Source: Bedellia somnulentella (Eukaryota; Arthropoda; Insecta; Lepidoptera; Bedelliidae). Taken from it: a DNA stretch of 64,000 bases. Under the pieces are notes generated by a model. It ran no database searches, was not told the DNA's origin, and was given only the letters and a program-made list of their open reading frames with translations. The DNA lies in contig OY755174.1 of the NCBI GenBank assembly GCA_963576735.1, forward strand, positions 372,001-436,000, written 5' to 3'. Below, piece after piece: positions 25,581-37,500 of the stretch (position 1 is the stretch's first letter; each line of letters begins with the position of its first letter). The position numbers were made by a program, and so were the translations under genes.

Positions 25581-26889
25581 CGTATATATAAGTAATTTTC
25601 TTAATCAAGTTTTTTTTTGTAAACAGTTTTCGCTTTTTTAGAGTGATTCTGCACTTAGATGAAGTTATTTAGCAACAAATAATTACCTCCATTCTCATTT
25701 GACGATTTATGCGCGAAAAAAAATGATCAGCAATTGTTATTAGCAATTCAAAGGAGATTTTTATTTATTAAACTTTTGCTGCTATTGAATGTTTTCGTTT
25801 ATACAGAATGTTACTAACGAGTAACTAAATTAATAAAAATAAGTGATCTTTAAGAAAAACTATTCATCAAAAATTAACGATATCAAGAGTTTAGTAATTT
25901 TATGTAAAAAACTTTATAGTCTAACTACTAACCTTCAAAACTAGTGTAGATTATATTTGCAGGTATGTTATTTTTAACTTAAATCTCCGATACAGATTAA
26001 TTTTAACCTTTCCGGTACCGGATTCAATCAAGGTTGTAGTAGTTTAATTTGAAGAAGCTTGTCAACTTATAACGGATTAGACAAACTAAGCGGAGTTTTG
26101 AAGATTAAGCTAAGGATAATGTTATTTTAAGCATTGTATGGTCATCGTAGTAGTTTTAAATATCACTTGAAATAATACGATGTATTTATGAGCCATTATT
26201 AAAACTAAAATAAAACTGATTTCTATTAAATGGAGCTCGTACACGTAAAACGATAAATAAAATAAAAGCTTTCACGCCGCATTTACTAAAAAAGGGGCCT
26301 ACTACCTTCTACTACTAGGCTCTTGAACTTCACTTGTCATTGTTTTGACAAGTATGCTATTAGAATCACTGAACATTGAGTAAGCAATAAACAGAAAGAA
26401 AATAAACTCACAACCCAACGTCCAAACGTACATCGTGTAAACATTTATTAACAGAATTGTCTTTTACAAACACACCTCATGAAGTCTGTGGTTTGGTATC
26501 ATTTTGGTATTGCAACAGTCTTTTTTGTGGTCGAAGTTTTTCCAATATCAATTGGGCCAACCTATTTTATTTAGTCGTGGTTAGGTTGAGACCTAGATTA
26601 GTTTATTCTTACACCATAATATAAATCTGTGACTGACTTTCTTGTGGTGCAATAATATTTCGTCACTTTTATAGTAGCACTTTCTGTACATAATTAGGTT
26701 TATTTAGTAGGTATACATTTAATATCTATTTGTTTACAGTGCTTATTAATATTTGATGCTGATGCTCACTCAATTATGTTTAACGAGTAGTCCACCCTAG
26801 CTTCGCACGGGTGTAAGTTAGCATTTTAATATTTGTAGTGATATTATGTCACCATTTTTATACCTAAAATTTAAAGCTTAAATATTCAT
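25581..26889. other. No gene seen
   Basis: AT-rich intergenic or intronic DNA. Confidence 0.55.
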
Positions 26890-26899
26890 TTTAATAAAT

Positions 26900-27090
26900 A
26901 CACCAACGGTATTGGGGATTTTAAGGGATTTTTGGGCGATGAGGTTGGAGACCCATCACCAACAACCTTTAACTCACCATCTTTTCCCCACTCAACTTTC
27001 CAAATGTGGCGTAAGAATTTCCAATTCCTTAGCTCTGGCTACTCCTTCTAGGGATTTATAGCCGTGAGTATATGTATGTATGTATGTATG
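26900..27090 (+). mobile_element. 5'-truncated SINE-A
   Basis: Starts at 'accaacggtattgg'. 10-bp target duplication TTTAATAAAT at 26890-26899 and 27091-27100. Confidence 0.87.
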
Positions 27091-27204
27091 TTTAATAAAT
27101 TCAAACATTAACAAGTGATGTCTCTGTATGATATTTGAATTGGTAAAATGATTTAGGTAGATATTAAGATATAGTAGTTTTCATTATTTAACTTTTTACA
27201 TACA

Positions 27205-27275
27205 AACATACATACATATACTCACGCCATTAATTCCCATTGGGGTAGGCAGAGACTATCGATCGCCACTTCGTA
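27205..27275 (-). mobile_element. LINE 3' tail fragment
   Basis: Only the last about 70 bp: ATGT-type tail, 'tcacgcc', 'ggggtaggcagag', 'gatcgccacttcg'. Confidence 0.7.
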
Positions 27276-27594
27276 CTTATTATTTTACTTTTTAATAACG
27301 GATATTGTAAAATCACAATCCTGCTAAGTATATCTGTTTAAATGCACATTTGAACTATGCGTATGTTTCTCAACATACAATTGTAATGTAAAGTATTATT
27401 TATAAGTTCGTGATGTTCTTATTACCACAGAAATGACCTCTTCTTTATTGTCCATAGTCCATTGAATAAAACAAAGCTAATTGATACCTCTGGCCGAGTA
27501 TAAGTCCAACTCAGACCATTTGGGTTTCATCCTACATACAATAAATTTTGATTGAATCATCGATAAAAATATAAATAAGCAGGTAATTGTGAAT

Positions 27595-27770
27595 GGCTTC
27601 CAGTGCGAAATTCTTCTATCCTTTGTTACTTTTACACTTTTAAGTAGTGTTTACGTTTCCTATCTCCGAATTTTTCACAAATTTTTCTTTCCTTTATTTA
27701 TTAGTAATAATCCCCATGAGGTTTTCATGAACAAAAAGATTCAAACCTATACGTTTATGTAATTTCTATT
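27595..27770 (-). mobile_element. tRNA-like repeat remnant lacking the tRNA core
   Basis: Has the flanks of the 2170/13729 family ('ctatcctttgttac', 'aagtagtgtttacg', 'tttttctttcctttat', 'aataatccccatgagg') with the tRNA segment deleted. Confidence 0.65.
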
Positions 27771-30700
27771 ATCAGCTGTTTATGAATGGTTTTTAAAATA
27801 TATATGAATCACCTTGCTTCACGCGGGTATGGGTAATGTATTAGCTATATCCCAGTTAAGTCCTGTATGAATTGGTTCTACTATTTGAAATACCTTTTAG
27901 CCGGAACCAAAGTGAGATAAACTAATTGATAAACCAAAAAAAATAAAAGGTTTTTTGTAGCGTTAACACAGCCATATTAATTAAATATAAACTGGTTATT
28001 TATATATTACAAAAACACACTCCAATTTTATTTGCGTATAGAACAAGAGGCCCACACCCTATGAGTACGTAACCCTAAAACCTCCATAAAGTCTCATATC
28101 TGATCTTGATCTTACAACCCAGAAGTGTTGTGAAAAGAATCGTTCAAACCATATTGAACAATCTAAAACAATAGCGAGCATGTAGTTCGTGCCGGCCCAC
28201 CCAGTTTTGTGGAACTGACCTTTCCACTATCTTTCACTAATATCGGTTTGTAAGGCATTAACGAGCTCAGTCACAATAGCTTAATGATATATTAAGATGC
28301 CCTTGGACTACTCTCTTATTATAAGTTCATTAATAACAATATACAACAGATATTTACAGACGCATGCGCACGCAATCATAATAAAAAAGACTATTGCCGG
28401 AAAGGTCAATGGATTGTAGTGAAATATTGAGTGATTTCAGAAACACTTTATCTTGATCATTAAGATCTTTGAATTCAATATATATCACTAGAGTTAAAAA
28501 TACAAAATACGCGATTTAAGTTTAGGTTACCTCAGTAAACTCAAAAGTATAAACGAGATTTATACAGCTCTTACTAAAATATGAAAAATAAGAATTTGAT
28601 CAATGACATATATATTGAGCACCGAGACTATTTGGTCACATCGCCAAATTTAAAAAAAGTAACATGATAAAGCACGAATGAATTGGCAATGCGAATTCAT
28701 AAGTGTTTCACAAATAGTTGCGACATGCGTGTTGGTAACTGTTGACCCAAAACAGCGAAATTCAATTAACAATGGTAAATGTATGTTCATAAAACATTTT
28801 GATCATTCGATTATTTTTTCCTCGTTTTGACACTGTTGATGTCAGGTAACACAATACGAATATAATGCGTAAACGCGTGTGCCGAAATAATGTTTTTTGC
28901 GCGCCTGCTAATTAAAATATGTGATTTGTAGCGTGGTGCTAGTTTGAATAACATTATATTATTTTTTTCATCTTTGAGGTTATTCAATTAAGATATCTCC
29001 ATTCACCACGTGCAAAGAAATATATTTTTTGGTATGATGTACGTCATAAAGCGCACAATATTCTATTACTTCGTTGATTTTGAGAAAGAATTATTGGTGT
29101 CAATAAAAATATTAACGGACACTAGTTTTATAGAGCAGTGTAAATAAGCAAAACATATATTTTCCGTTCTTATACCTGTGAACTTTGGTAATTTGTTGGC
29201 AGAATACTATTAATAAAATATTCAAAATAAATAACTATTGTGTTTTCAAATCAACAGTGACAAAAATAACTCTGTGTTAGAATATTCCAACACAATGTAT
29301 TTTCGCTATTAATATCCATTCCATTTGAGGATCTAAATGCTTACATAAAATTGCTAGTAATCGCATGCAAATGTGAGTCATACATCCTTAAACTGCAGCC
29401 TACTCCTTGTGTTCTAGGAGCTCTCCCACGTCGACCGTCCCGGGTCCTCCCACATCACTCCTCGGCGGTCATGGTGGCTTTCTGACAACTATATTTTATG
29501 GTTGTCCTTCTGGACATATGCTACATGAGCGATGGGGTATTCAATATCCATGCTTAGGGTTGCCATTTGTTTGAAACGAAAGTACGTTTTTTCGAATGCG
29601 ATTGGCAGTATAAAGTTGTTTTGACAAAATTGGTTTCTACTATATTAAATTTCAAAAATGTTTCTGCAATTCATTTATGCTAATAAACAGAGAAAAATTA
29701 AAATCAGAAAACTTTTATCGAGTGTTTAAAGAAAAATGCCATCCATTAGTGCAAAACAAAATCTTATAAACGTTTTTTATACGACCGAAACAATGCAAAA
29801 TTGACATAACTAAACAAATTGTCTCAAACCTAAAACCAAACGACCGAACTACTATTCCAGGAAATAAAGAGGGGAGTATCGACACCTTCACGGACAGTGT
29901 CATGTAATGCATTATGTCATTTCGTTTATTGTATAATCTTTGTATGTATTTTTATTATTAACATACTACCTTCTCGTTACTGTGAGAATGATAATTACTG
30001 TATTGTCAAAATAAATACAAAATATATATTATTGTACTGTATTGCAGGTAAAAATGGAACTAAGCAGAATGTTATTACTAAAAATAATGTATAATATTAT
30101 TTAAGTTGCACAACCCTGGAAAATGCAGAGAAAGAACACAAATCAATGTTGCAACATTAAATATATTTAAAACAGCAGAACCTATTTCAACTTGAATTTA
30201 TTTCTTTTGGAGTGCACTTTTTCTATTCTGCGACTGCCATTAAGGTTGTTTTATGCGATAAAACCAAAGCGTATTATTTATCCCTTTTTTATTTCCTAAA
30301 CTACATACGAATGCATTAAAATTCTCAAGCCGGTGGGTGTGAACAGCAAGACTTGTTTCATGCAAATGTTGTTGTTATAACGGCGCACTCCTGAGATATT
30401 CGCCCACGACTGTCCTGTTTATTGCAACTAATGGAACTAAACACGGATCCAAATAAGCCTAGAGACATGTTACAACATTAAAAGATACAAAGAAAGTAAA
30501 AGGAATAAATCGAATAAAATGTATGGCACTGCACTGCGATAGTATGTTCGTTGTAGTTTACGAGCTTACTGACATCAGTTACAAGTAACTACAACTCCTT
30601 GTGACATTTATTGCAATAAAAAGCGAATAAAGTAGGCGTATCTTTTATCTGTATTGGAAATTGAATGGGCGTTATTATAATTATTGTTAAACACACTAGT

Positions 30701-31029
30701 AAATTGTCACAAGGTTGAAGTATTGCAAATAGCTTTACTGAAATTTATAAACCGTCTTAGATAATTTCTTGTTGTGTTTGTCCCCAAAGACGAAAATTTA
30801 AAACCGACCTGCTAAGGAGGAATATATAAACAATCTTGACCTGTATCTTTGCACTAAGTTTCTGATTTTGCAATTTCATTTGACTCTTCCAGTACTAAAT
30901 CCTAATAAGTTCTATGATGTATCATACTTAAAAGCGTATATTGCAACTCGGAGTAGTTAAATTGCAAATCGAATCGGCGAACCGCCTGCAAGTATTTCCC
31001 ATACAACATATCATTACAGATCTTTTATA
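27771..31029. other. No gene seen; GC patch at 29400-29500
   Basis: Largely AT-rich and repeat-poor. 29400-29500 is GC-rich ('gtcgaccgtcccgggtcc', 'ctcctcggcggtcatgg') and looks like a retroelement scrap, family unknown. Confidence 0.45.
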
Positions 31030-31200
31030 CTAGCTCATCCGTAACCGATAATTGGGGACCGAGCAACGATCCTTGCGACACCCCACTAACCACTATCAAG
31101 GAATTTGTTGATTGATTAATGAAGTATTGTGGGCCGGTTGTTGCAGTAACTGGGTCGATTTCAACGTTATAATAGCTGCTTTAACTGCGTTTAGCGAATG
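31030..31200 (-). mobile_element. Decayed reverse transcriptase fragment
   Basis: Minus strand reads VVSGVSQGSLLGPQL, matching the non-LTR RT motif (S/G)GVPQGSxLGP. Flanking frames are broken. A different family from the RTE-like LINE. Confidence 0.55.
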
Positions 31201-32039
31201 AATTTGCGAGGTTAGACTATGTCCGGTAAGCATTCGCTGTCAGCTGCGTTGAAATTATTGTAGAACAATACTTGTGTACTTAGCGCCTGGAGCCATTGTG
31301 AAATGATAGACTTTAGCAAGCATACATTTATTTTAGTCAAATAAATAGCGTTTGGCTTTATGAGGTAAATAAGTCAGTGGTACCCCTTTGGCTCCACAAC
31401 TTAATTGTTTTTATCTTTTATAAAAAAATTCGTTGTGCTAAATTTAAAAAAAATACGCTGATATGGTACTTCAAATAATTTATATGTATTAATAATTTTA
31501 TTAGTATCATTTTTCGGGGATTCCAATCGACAGTAACTCGATTGTTTTATCAATGGATGTTCGATGGAAAGAAAAGTTGCTGAAATTATGTATGTGTATT
31601 TAAATTTTAAATAATTCCTTAGATGCAGGAATAATAATGTAATACGATATCAAATTTTATATAAATTCACAACAAAAATTGTAATTCGTTCAGAGAACTT
31701 ATAATAACTTAAACTTAGGTGATACTACTTTATAGTGCGTCTGTGTCGGTCACGCACTCTACAACTTGATGGCCGAATGTCGACATTTATTGCCAACTGT
31801 CATACTGCTTTCAATTATCAACTTTAACTGCTGACCTTAAAGTTTGAATTAGAATACTTATTAAATAATGAGATAAATTATAACTGCTAAGTAACTAATC
31901 CACTGTGGGAATATTATTTCATATTGGAATTATATATCATTTACTAAGAATTGTATTTAATAGTCTTGATAAATAATCTGTTTAGTATTTCGTGGCTGTC
32001 GTATAAACCATTATAAGTAACATATAACATAACATAAAC
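31201..32039. other. No gene seen
   Basis: AT-rich; nothing recognised. Confidence 0.55.
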
Positions 32040-32345
32040 GTTCACGCCGAATATCCCCGAAGGGGTTAGCAGAGATACTAATACTTCTGAACATCACGTG
32101 ACATTGTCACCTGGTGTTCAGAGTACCCACGTTTTGCATGGACAGTGTACTCACGTGATAGGGGGCAGGCCTATCGCCATTTTGTACGAATACACTGTCA
32201 CATGACTAAGTACAACTCAGCCATGTGGGTTTCCTCACGATGTTTTCCCTCACCGTTAACAACCGTGATAAATTAACCACACATATGTCTTTAGAAAAGA
32301 CAAATCGGTGTAGGCCCGACACGGCACCAATTCGCTGTTCGGGTG
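32040..32345 (-). mobile_element. SINE-B copy, most complete
   Basis: Minus strand, from 'tcacgccgaatatccccg' to a head with 'tcggtgtaggcccgacac'. Contains every block shared by the other copies. Its left edge 'tcacgcc...gaaggggttagcagag' resembles the LINE and SINE-A tails. Confidence 0.72.
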
Positions 32346-33099
32346 GCACGGGAAGTGCATGACAATTTTTTTGTATGTTTTTTATTGATTCTCTTTGTTG
32401 TTAAAATTTATGTTACTTGTTCTTCTTGTGCCTACAAATGGCGAATAAACGTTTTTCTTTCTTTCTTTCTAAGTTACCATAAACATAGCAGTAAATTGAA
32501 GCTATTAAGTGTTTATGCGGACTGAGGTACTTTGATTTACCTAAATCGATAAAGCCATAATATTTCATGCTCAGAGCGTTTAGCTTTTTGCATCACAATA
32601 TTAATTTATCATGTGGAGCTGTCATAAAGCGGCTCTGATGTGGAAATCGCACGCGGACCGACCATTTGGCCCGAATCCCACACTAGACTGTTCGTGATCG
32701 TAATACAAACGTGACAAAATATAACATTTGCTACATAAAGATAAAATGGTTAATGGACAAGGAAGTTTCTATTCAAAGTGTATAAGTAGATACTGGAAAA
32801 CTGTGCAATGCCTTAAATAGCTGACCAGGAGTTTGGTATCAGTTTACAGAATTAATAAGAAGTCGAGTTAGCATATTAGTATTCTTCTTTATACATGTTT
32901 GTTGGTGGAGTCATAGTCCACTTGCCCAAATGTTAACTGAATCATACTTTTATGTCTCTTTTTTTATAAAGGTTATGATAATTTCACTTTCAGGCAGAAA
33001 TAGCGTATAAAAATTTGACCTCACAAATACTCTAGGTACTCGTTTTTAAAAACTCATCTTCCTCATCATTCTTTCATAGACAGTATACGACTATACGTT

Positions 33100-33349
33100 A
33101 TACATACATACATATACTCACGGCTATAAATCTGTAGAAGGGGTAGCCAGAGCTAAGGAATCAGAAATTTCTCAGCCACTTTTGGAAGTTGTGTGGGGAA
33201 AAGATGGTGAAATAAAGGTTGTTGGTGATGGGTCTCCAACCGCATCGCCCAAAAATTCCCCAAAAGCCCCAAAACCGTAAGTCGCCTCTTACGTACACCC
33301 ACCGGAAGAAATGGGGTAGTACTATTCTAAGCCGACACTACACAGCAAA
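33100..33349 (-). mobile_element. SINE-A copy
   Basis: Near full length; target duplication ACTATACGTT at 33090-33099 and 33350-33359. Confidence 0.9.
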
Positions 33350-33359
33350 ACTATACGTT

Positions 33360-34092
33360 GTTTTTGCGTGATATATTTATTGCATATTACTACATGGAAT
33401 AAATTAATATGCAACAATTAAACAATGCGATCTATTGAGACAAATAGTAACTTAAAAGAACTATGAAATTTTCTTAAACAAAGCTTTACATGAAAATTTC
33501 GAGAGATTAAAACTAATAAAAAGGAATCCTTTTAGCCGGTAGAGTTTCACAAAACTTGTTACATTTAACTTTAGAGGCAATTATGTATGCAAATACAACC
33601 TGATTTAATTATCATACATGCACTTTGCATCTAAGTGATAGTGTGCATGCACTGTGGAATGCAACAATGCAACACCTCCAAGGACAGGCGATGAATGTTG
33701 AGAAACTCTGATACCTGAGATTTAGTTTAAGATCTGCTGTTACAATTGCTAGAATTATATGGGCTTTGCTCTATCGCAACTGAATTACGGTTGTACTTAA
33801 GTGTCTTATTTAATTGGTAATTGTATCATAACGTGGATTCATACGTCAAACAAAATTTTACAAGCCTATACTTATATGCGCTTATATATCCCAAATAATG
33901 TTTTGAAAATTATTTTAAAGTAATTTTAATCAATGAGACATTTGCTTTCGAAATATATTGCTACACAGGGTACAGTTAATTTGGATAAAAGAAATAATAT
34001 AGAGAATCGATTATCCTTTAAATAATGTTTTTATTTTAAAGGATTTTACTAAAGAAGAGCTTTAATAGAATGTTGCTATATTAAATACTTAC
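33360..34092. other. No gene seen; probable Cda5 intron
   Basis: AT-rich; lies upstream of an internal Cda5 exon, so it is presumably intronic. Confidence 0.5.
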
Positions 34093-34314
34093 ATATACAC
34101 GTGGCAATAAATCCCTTAAATAAGTAGCCAGAGCTAGGGAATCAGAAATTCCTCAGTCACATTTGGCAGTTCCGTGGGGAAAAGATTGTGAAGTAAATGT
34201 TGTTGGTGATGGTCTTCAACCGCATCGCCCAAAAATTCCTTAAAAGCCCCAATACCGTAAGTCACCTTTTACGTACACCCACCGGAAGAAATGAGGTAGT
34301 GCTATTCTAAGCCA
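34093..34314 (-). mobile_element. SINE-A copy just upstream of the CBM14 exon
   Basis: Minus strand, head clipped at 'ctaagcc'. Ends about 37 bp before the exon that opens the visible Cda5 sequence. Confidence 0.85.
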
Positions 34315-34351
34315 TTTACTAAGAATTGAAAAGAACATTTCTCATTTCCAG

Positions 34352-34559
34352 AATGTCACTCAGCCCAATCCGATCGTTCAAGACAGCGCTCAGGCCCGAT
34401 CCGCAGCGTGCCGGTGGCGGCGGACATCAAGCGGGACACCAGCTTCGAGTGCCCCGAGGAGTTCGGCTACTACCCGCACCCCACCGACTGCACGCAGTAC
34501 TATGTGTGCGTGTTTGGCGGCGCGCTCCTTGAGTCGTGTACTGGTGGCCTTATGTACAG
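34352..34559 (+). CDS. Cda5: Cda5 exon: first part of CBM14 chitin-binding domain
   Basis: The acceptor is TTTCCAG and the donor is CAG|gtaaat. The first two bases complete a codon from an unseen upstream exon, and the exon ends in phase 2. It encodes a short Arg/Ser-rich leader, then CPEEFGYYPHPTDC and YYVCVFGG, i.e. the first four Cys and the aromatic residues of a peritrophin-A (CBM14) fold. It is much more GC-rich than its surroundings. Overlapping open frames in other phases are shadows. Confidence 0.9.
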
Positions 34560-37500
34560 GTAAATAAATATATCTACTCATTGTAACTCAATTTACATAC
34601 GAACAATAACTGACGCAAGTCATAACAAAACTCAGTGGAAAAACCACCGATTCTAATGCACCTATACCAAAGTGTCTTTTTATAGTTAGTTATAGATGTG
34701 TAGTTAATTGTCAAATTCGTTTATGGTGAGGAAAAACATCGTGAGAAAATCCACATGGCTGAGTTGTACTAACGTTGTGACAGTGTATTCGTACAAAGTG
34801 GCTAAGGGTCTGCCCCTATGAGCAAAACGGGTAAGTACACTAAACAACAGAATGAAAATTATAACTACTTTGTTCGATCCAGGTAAACCTCCCGAGTTTT
34901 ATTCGACTCTTACTCATTTTCAAACATGCCATTTAAATCTTCACACAGAGCATCAGCCTTTAATAGAGTATACATTCTCTATTTGGTTTAAATGTGTATA
35001 AGGATTTAATTCAACATCGGTAGTACGTTCACAAGATGCTGGTGAACTTATAGCTTGACCTTTTACTACTTAGTTAACTATTTATGTAAGCATTGGCTAC
35101 TAGTTACAACTAGCTCAAATATTTCGAGGTACCTTCATCAGAATTTATTTCTATTAAACAAGTCAACATAGTATTAAAGGTTATTTATAATGTTAATCTT
35201 TTGAAAAGAGCAAAACGCTTCGAGTTATGCGCCGAGTCACCAATACGCCACTGTTACTTCATAATTAATTGGGCTTAGATCATTATTTTATTGTAGAGTA
35301 TAAGATTTTTTCGATACATTAATGAATATTAATAAATCTTGCATGGTTTGTCGGGTACCCCAACGGGAACTAATAATTCTGTAGGAAGGATTATGCGGGA
35401 TTTGGTCATTTTTGGTCTACATCAGTGTATTTATGTTTTTTTAAAGGATAGTGGATGATGGTGGCCCCGTAGGTTAATTATTAAGTGCCATTCCAAGCCC
35501 ATCAAAGGTCCATTCCTGTGATATGAACTGTGGTCAACTTCAGTCGCCTTACATTTTGGAAAATCAGGAAATGTATCTATTTCGTTTGAAATAAAGCAAC
35601 ATTTACACAGTGACAATTAATTCACGTTGGAGCGCAGACCTAGTCCAGCATTATATTATTAAAATCCATAATGTATATATAACAAGAAGGACACTATTAT
35701 TTCAGCCACGAGCTCCAAACATGTGATTGGCCGCGTAACGTCGGTTGTGATGCCATCAATCCTGGTGAAGCTGATGAAATCGAGAGAGTGGTTGAAAGAG
35801 TGGTGGAGAAGAAGATCACTGCGCCTCCCCCGCCACCTCCTCGGCGAGTGACGCAAGCCTTGCCACCTCCCCCACTGCCCAGAGCTCAGCCGAACCCCGT
35901 AGTCACCTCCAGAGGTCAGCCGAAAATCACAAGGGAAGAATATGTAAAGGTTTGTTGAGATATGATTGTTAATTGTCTTAATATTTAAAATATTTCAAAA
36001 TTAATATAGCACTATAAAAAATAAACATAAATATAAACATATCTGATTGAATGAGGCGTTACTTTGCGGAAATCCATAGCAACACAAATATATCATAAGT
36101 CGATAAATCAATGTTAAGGTATATAGGTATTATGGAAGACACGTAATTTAAATGTTTACATTTGAAAAGACCATTCATATACAAAGCCAAAGGACCCGCA
36201 GCAAACAGTGAGTCGGAAAATGGGTCTCGGGCCACATTGCCCACTACTTATTGAATATGCCCCAATAGTTGCATTTAACAATACCCGCGAGAAGCTCACT
36301 AAAAGCTCTTTCAGACAACCAAAGGATTGTACTATTCTATGAAAAACAAATAGTAAAGGAAAGCTGAATTGAGAGTTGAATAAGATATAGTAAACAGTTT
36401 TTGTTATAACTACTGCACATTTAATAAATCTGCAAACTTAATTTCTTAATTTACACTCACACTATATAAACATAATTAAGTCTGCGTTAGTTTAGTACTC
36501 AAAAATTTGACTCGCTCCTCTTGATACATCTCTTCGCTTACCTAATCTTGCAACTGAATATCACCAAAATTTTTGTTTACTCAAAAATCATATTTCCTAC
36601 AACTTTGTACCGATATTCTGCTGATCTTTACGTCGAGACACAATATTCAAAGTCTTTAAAGGTTTGTTCTCTATCATTTCAGCAACAACAACTATACGCC
36701 GATGTTGATGACCTACCTCCGGTTGAAGAAATTGAATCTGACAGACAGCAACGAGTTTATAGAGGACAACCGTCAACAATAGGACAGGTACAAAGAGACA
36801 GGGATGGCTATGCGCAAGTCGATACAGGAAGAACACTAAACTCCAACATTATCCCTGCATCTATATCTCAAAACAACGGTAAAATTGGATCTTTTTCATT
36901 TGGCACTCAAGTTGAAGAGAGAAGACCAATTGTTACTCAAGCACCACGAGCATTCAGGTATGCAGTAAATATTTTATTTATTATAAATTTGAGTGACAAT
37001 TTTTACTGACAATATTGGTTTTTTATTTCAGTTTCATTAAAATCGACAATCTGACTGACACTAAACATGACGAATTACTAGACTTTGAGACAAATGATAT
37101 TGACAAACCCACGATTCTTTCAAGGAGAAAAAGAAATGCGATCGAAACCGTAAATAATTCTTCCATCGAAAATAATTCTAGCAAAACTGATAGCCTTACT
37201 GATAGAAATGATGGAGTCTCAGTAGAATATGAAGATATTAATGATGATTTGATATCAGAAGAATCATCTGACTCTAGAGAAGATACTGATAGGGGTAAAA
37301 GGCAAATTCGACATGGCAGGTTTCAACATAAACATAGTTATAAAGCTGAAAAACCATGGGAGAACTCAAAATACATTAAATTTCCTAACTCAGCAGAATA
37401 TAATTTTAATAAACCCACAAATGCTCAGAATTATAGAAATCCAGTGAATTACAATAAATTAAATTCAAACAGTTTTTTTGATGAATTCAAAAATCCTAGT

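Noticed and set aside
34326..34532. Start codon of Cda5 at 34326
   Set aside because: That frame is not the CBM14 frame; a proper acceptor at 34351 and the Cys pattern show an internal exon.
36521..37009. Separate 162-codon gene
   Set aside because: Its middle is the Cda5 exon 36683-36957; both ends read into intron.
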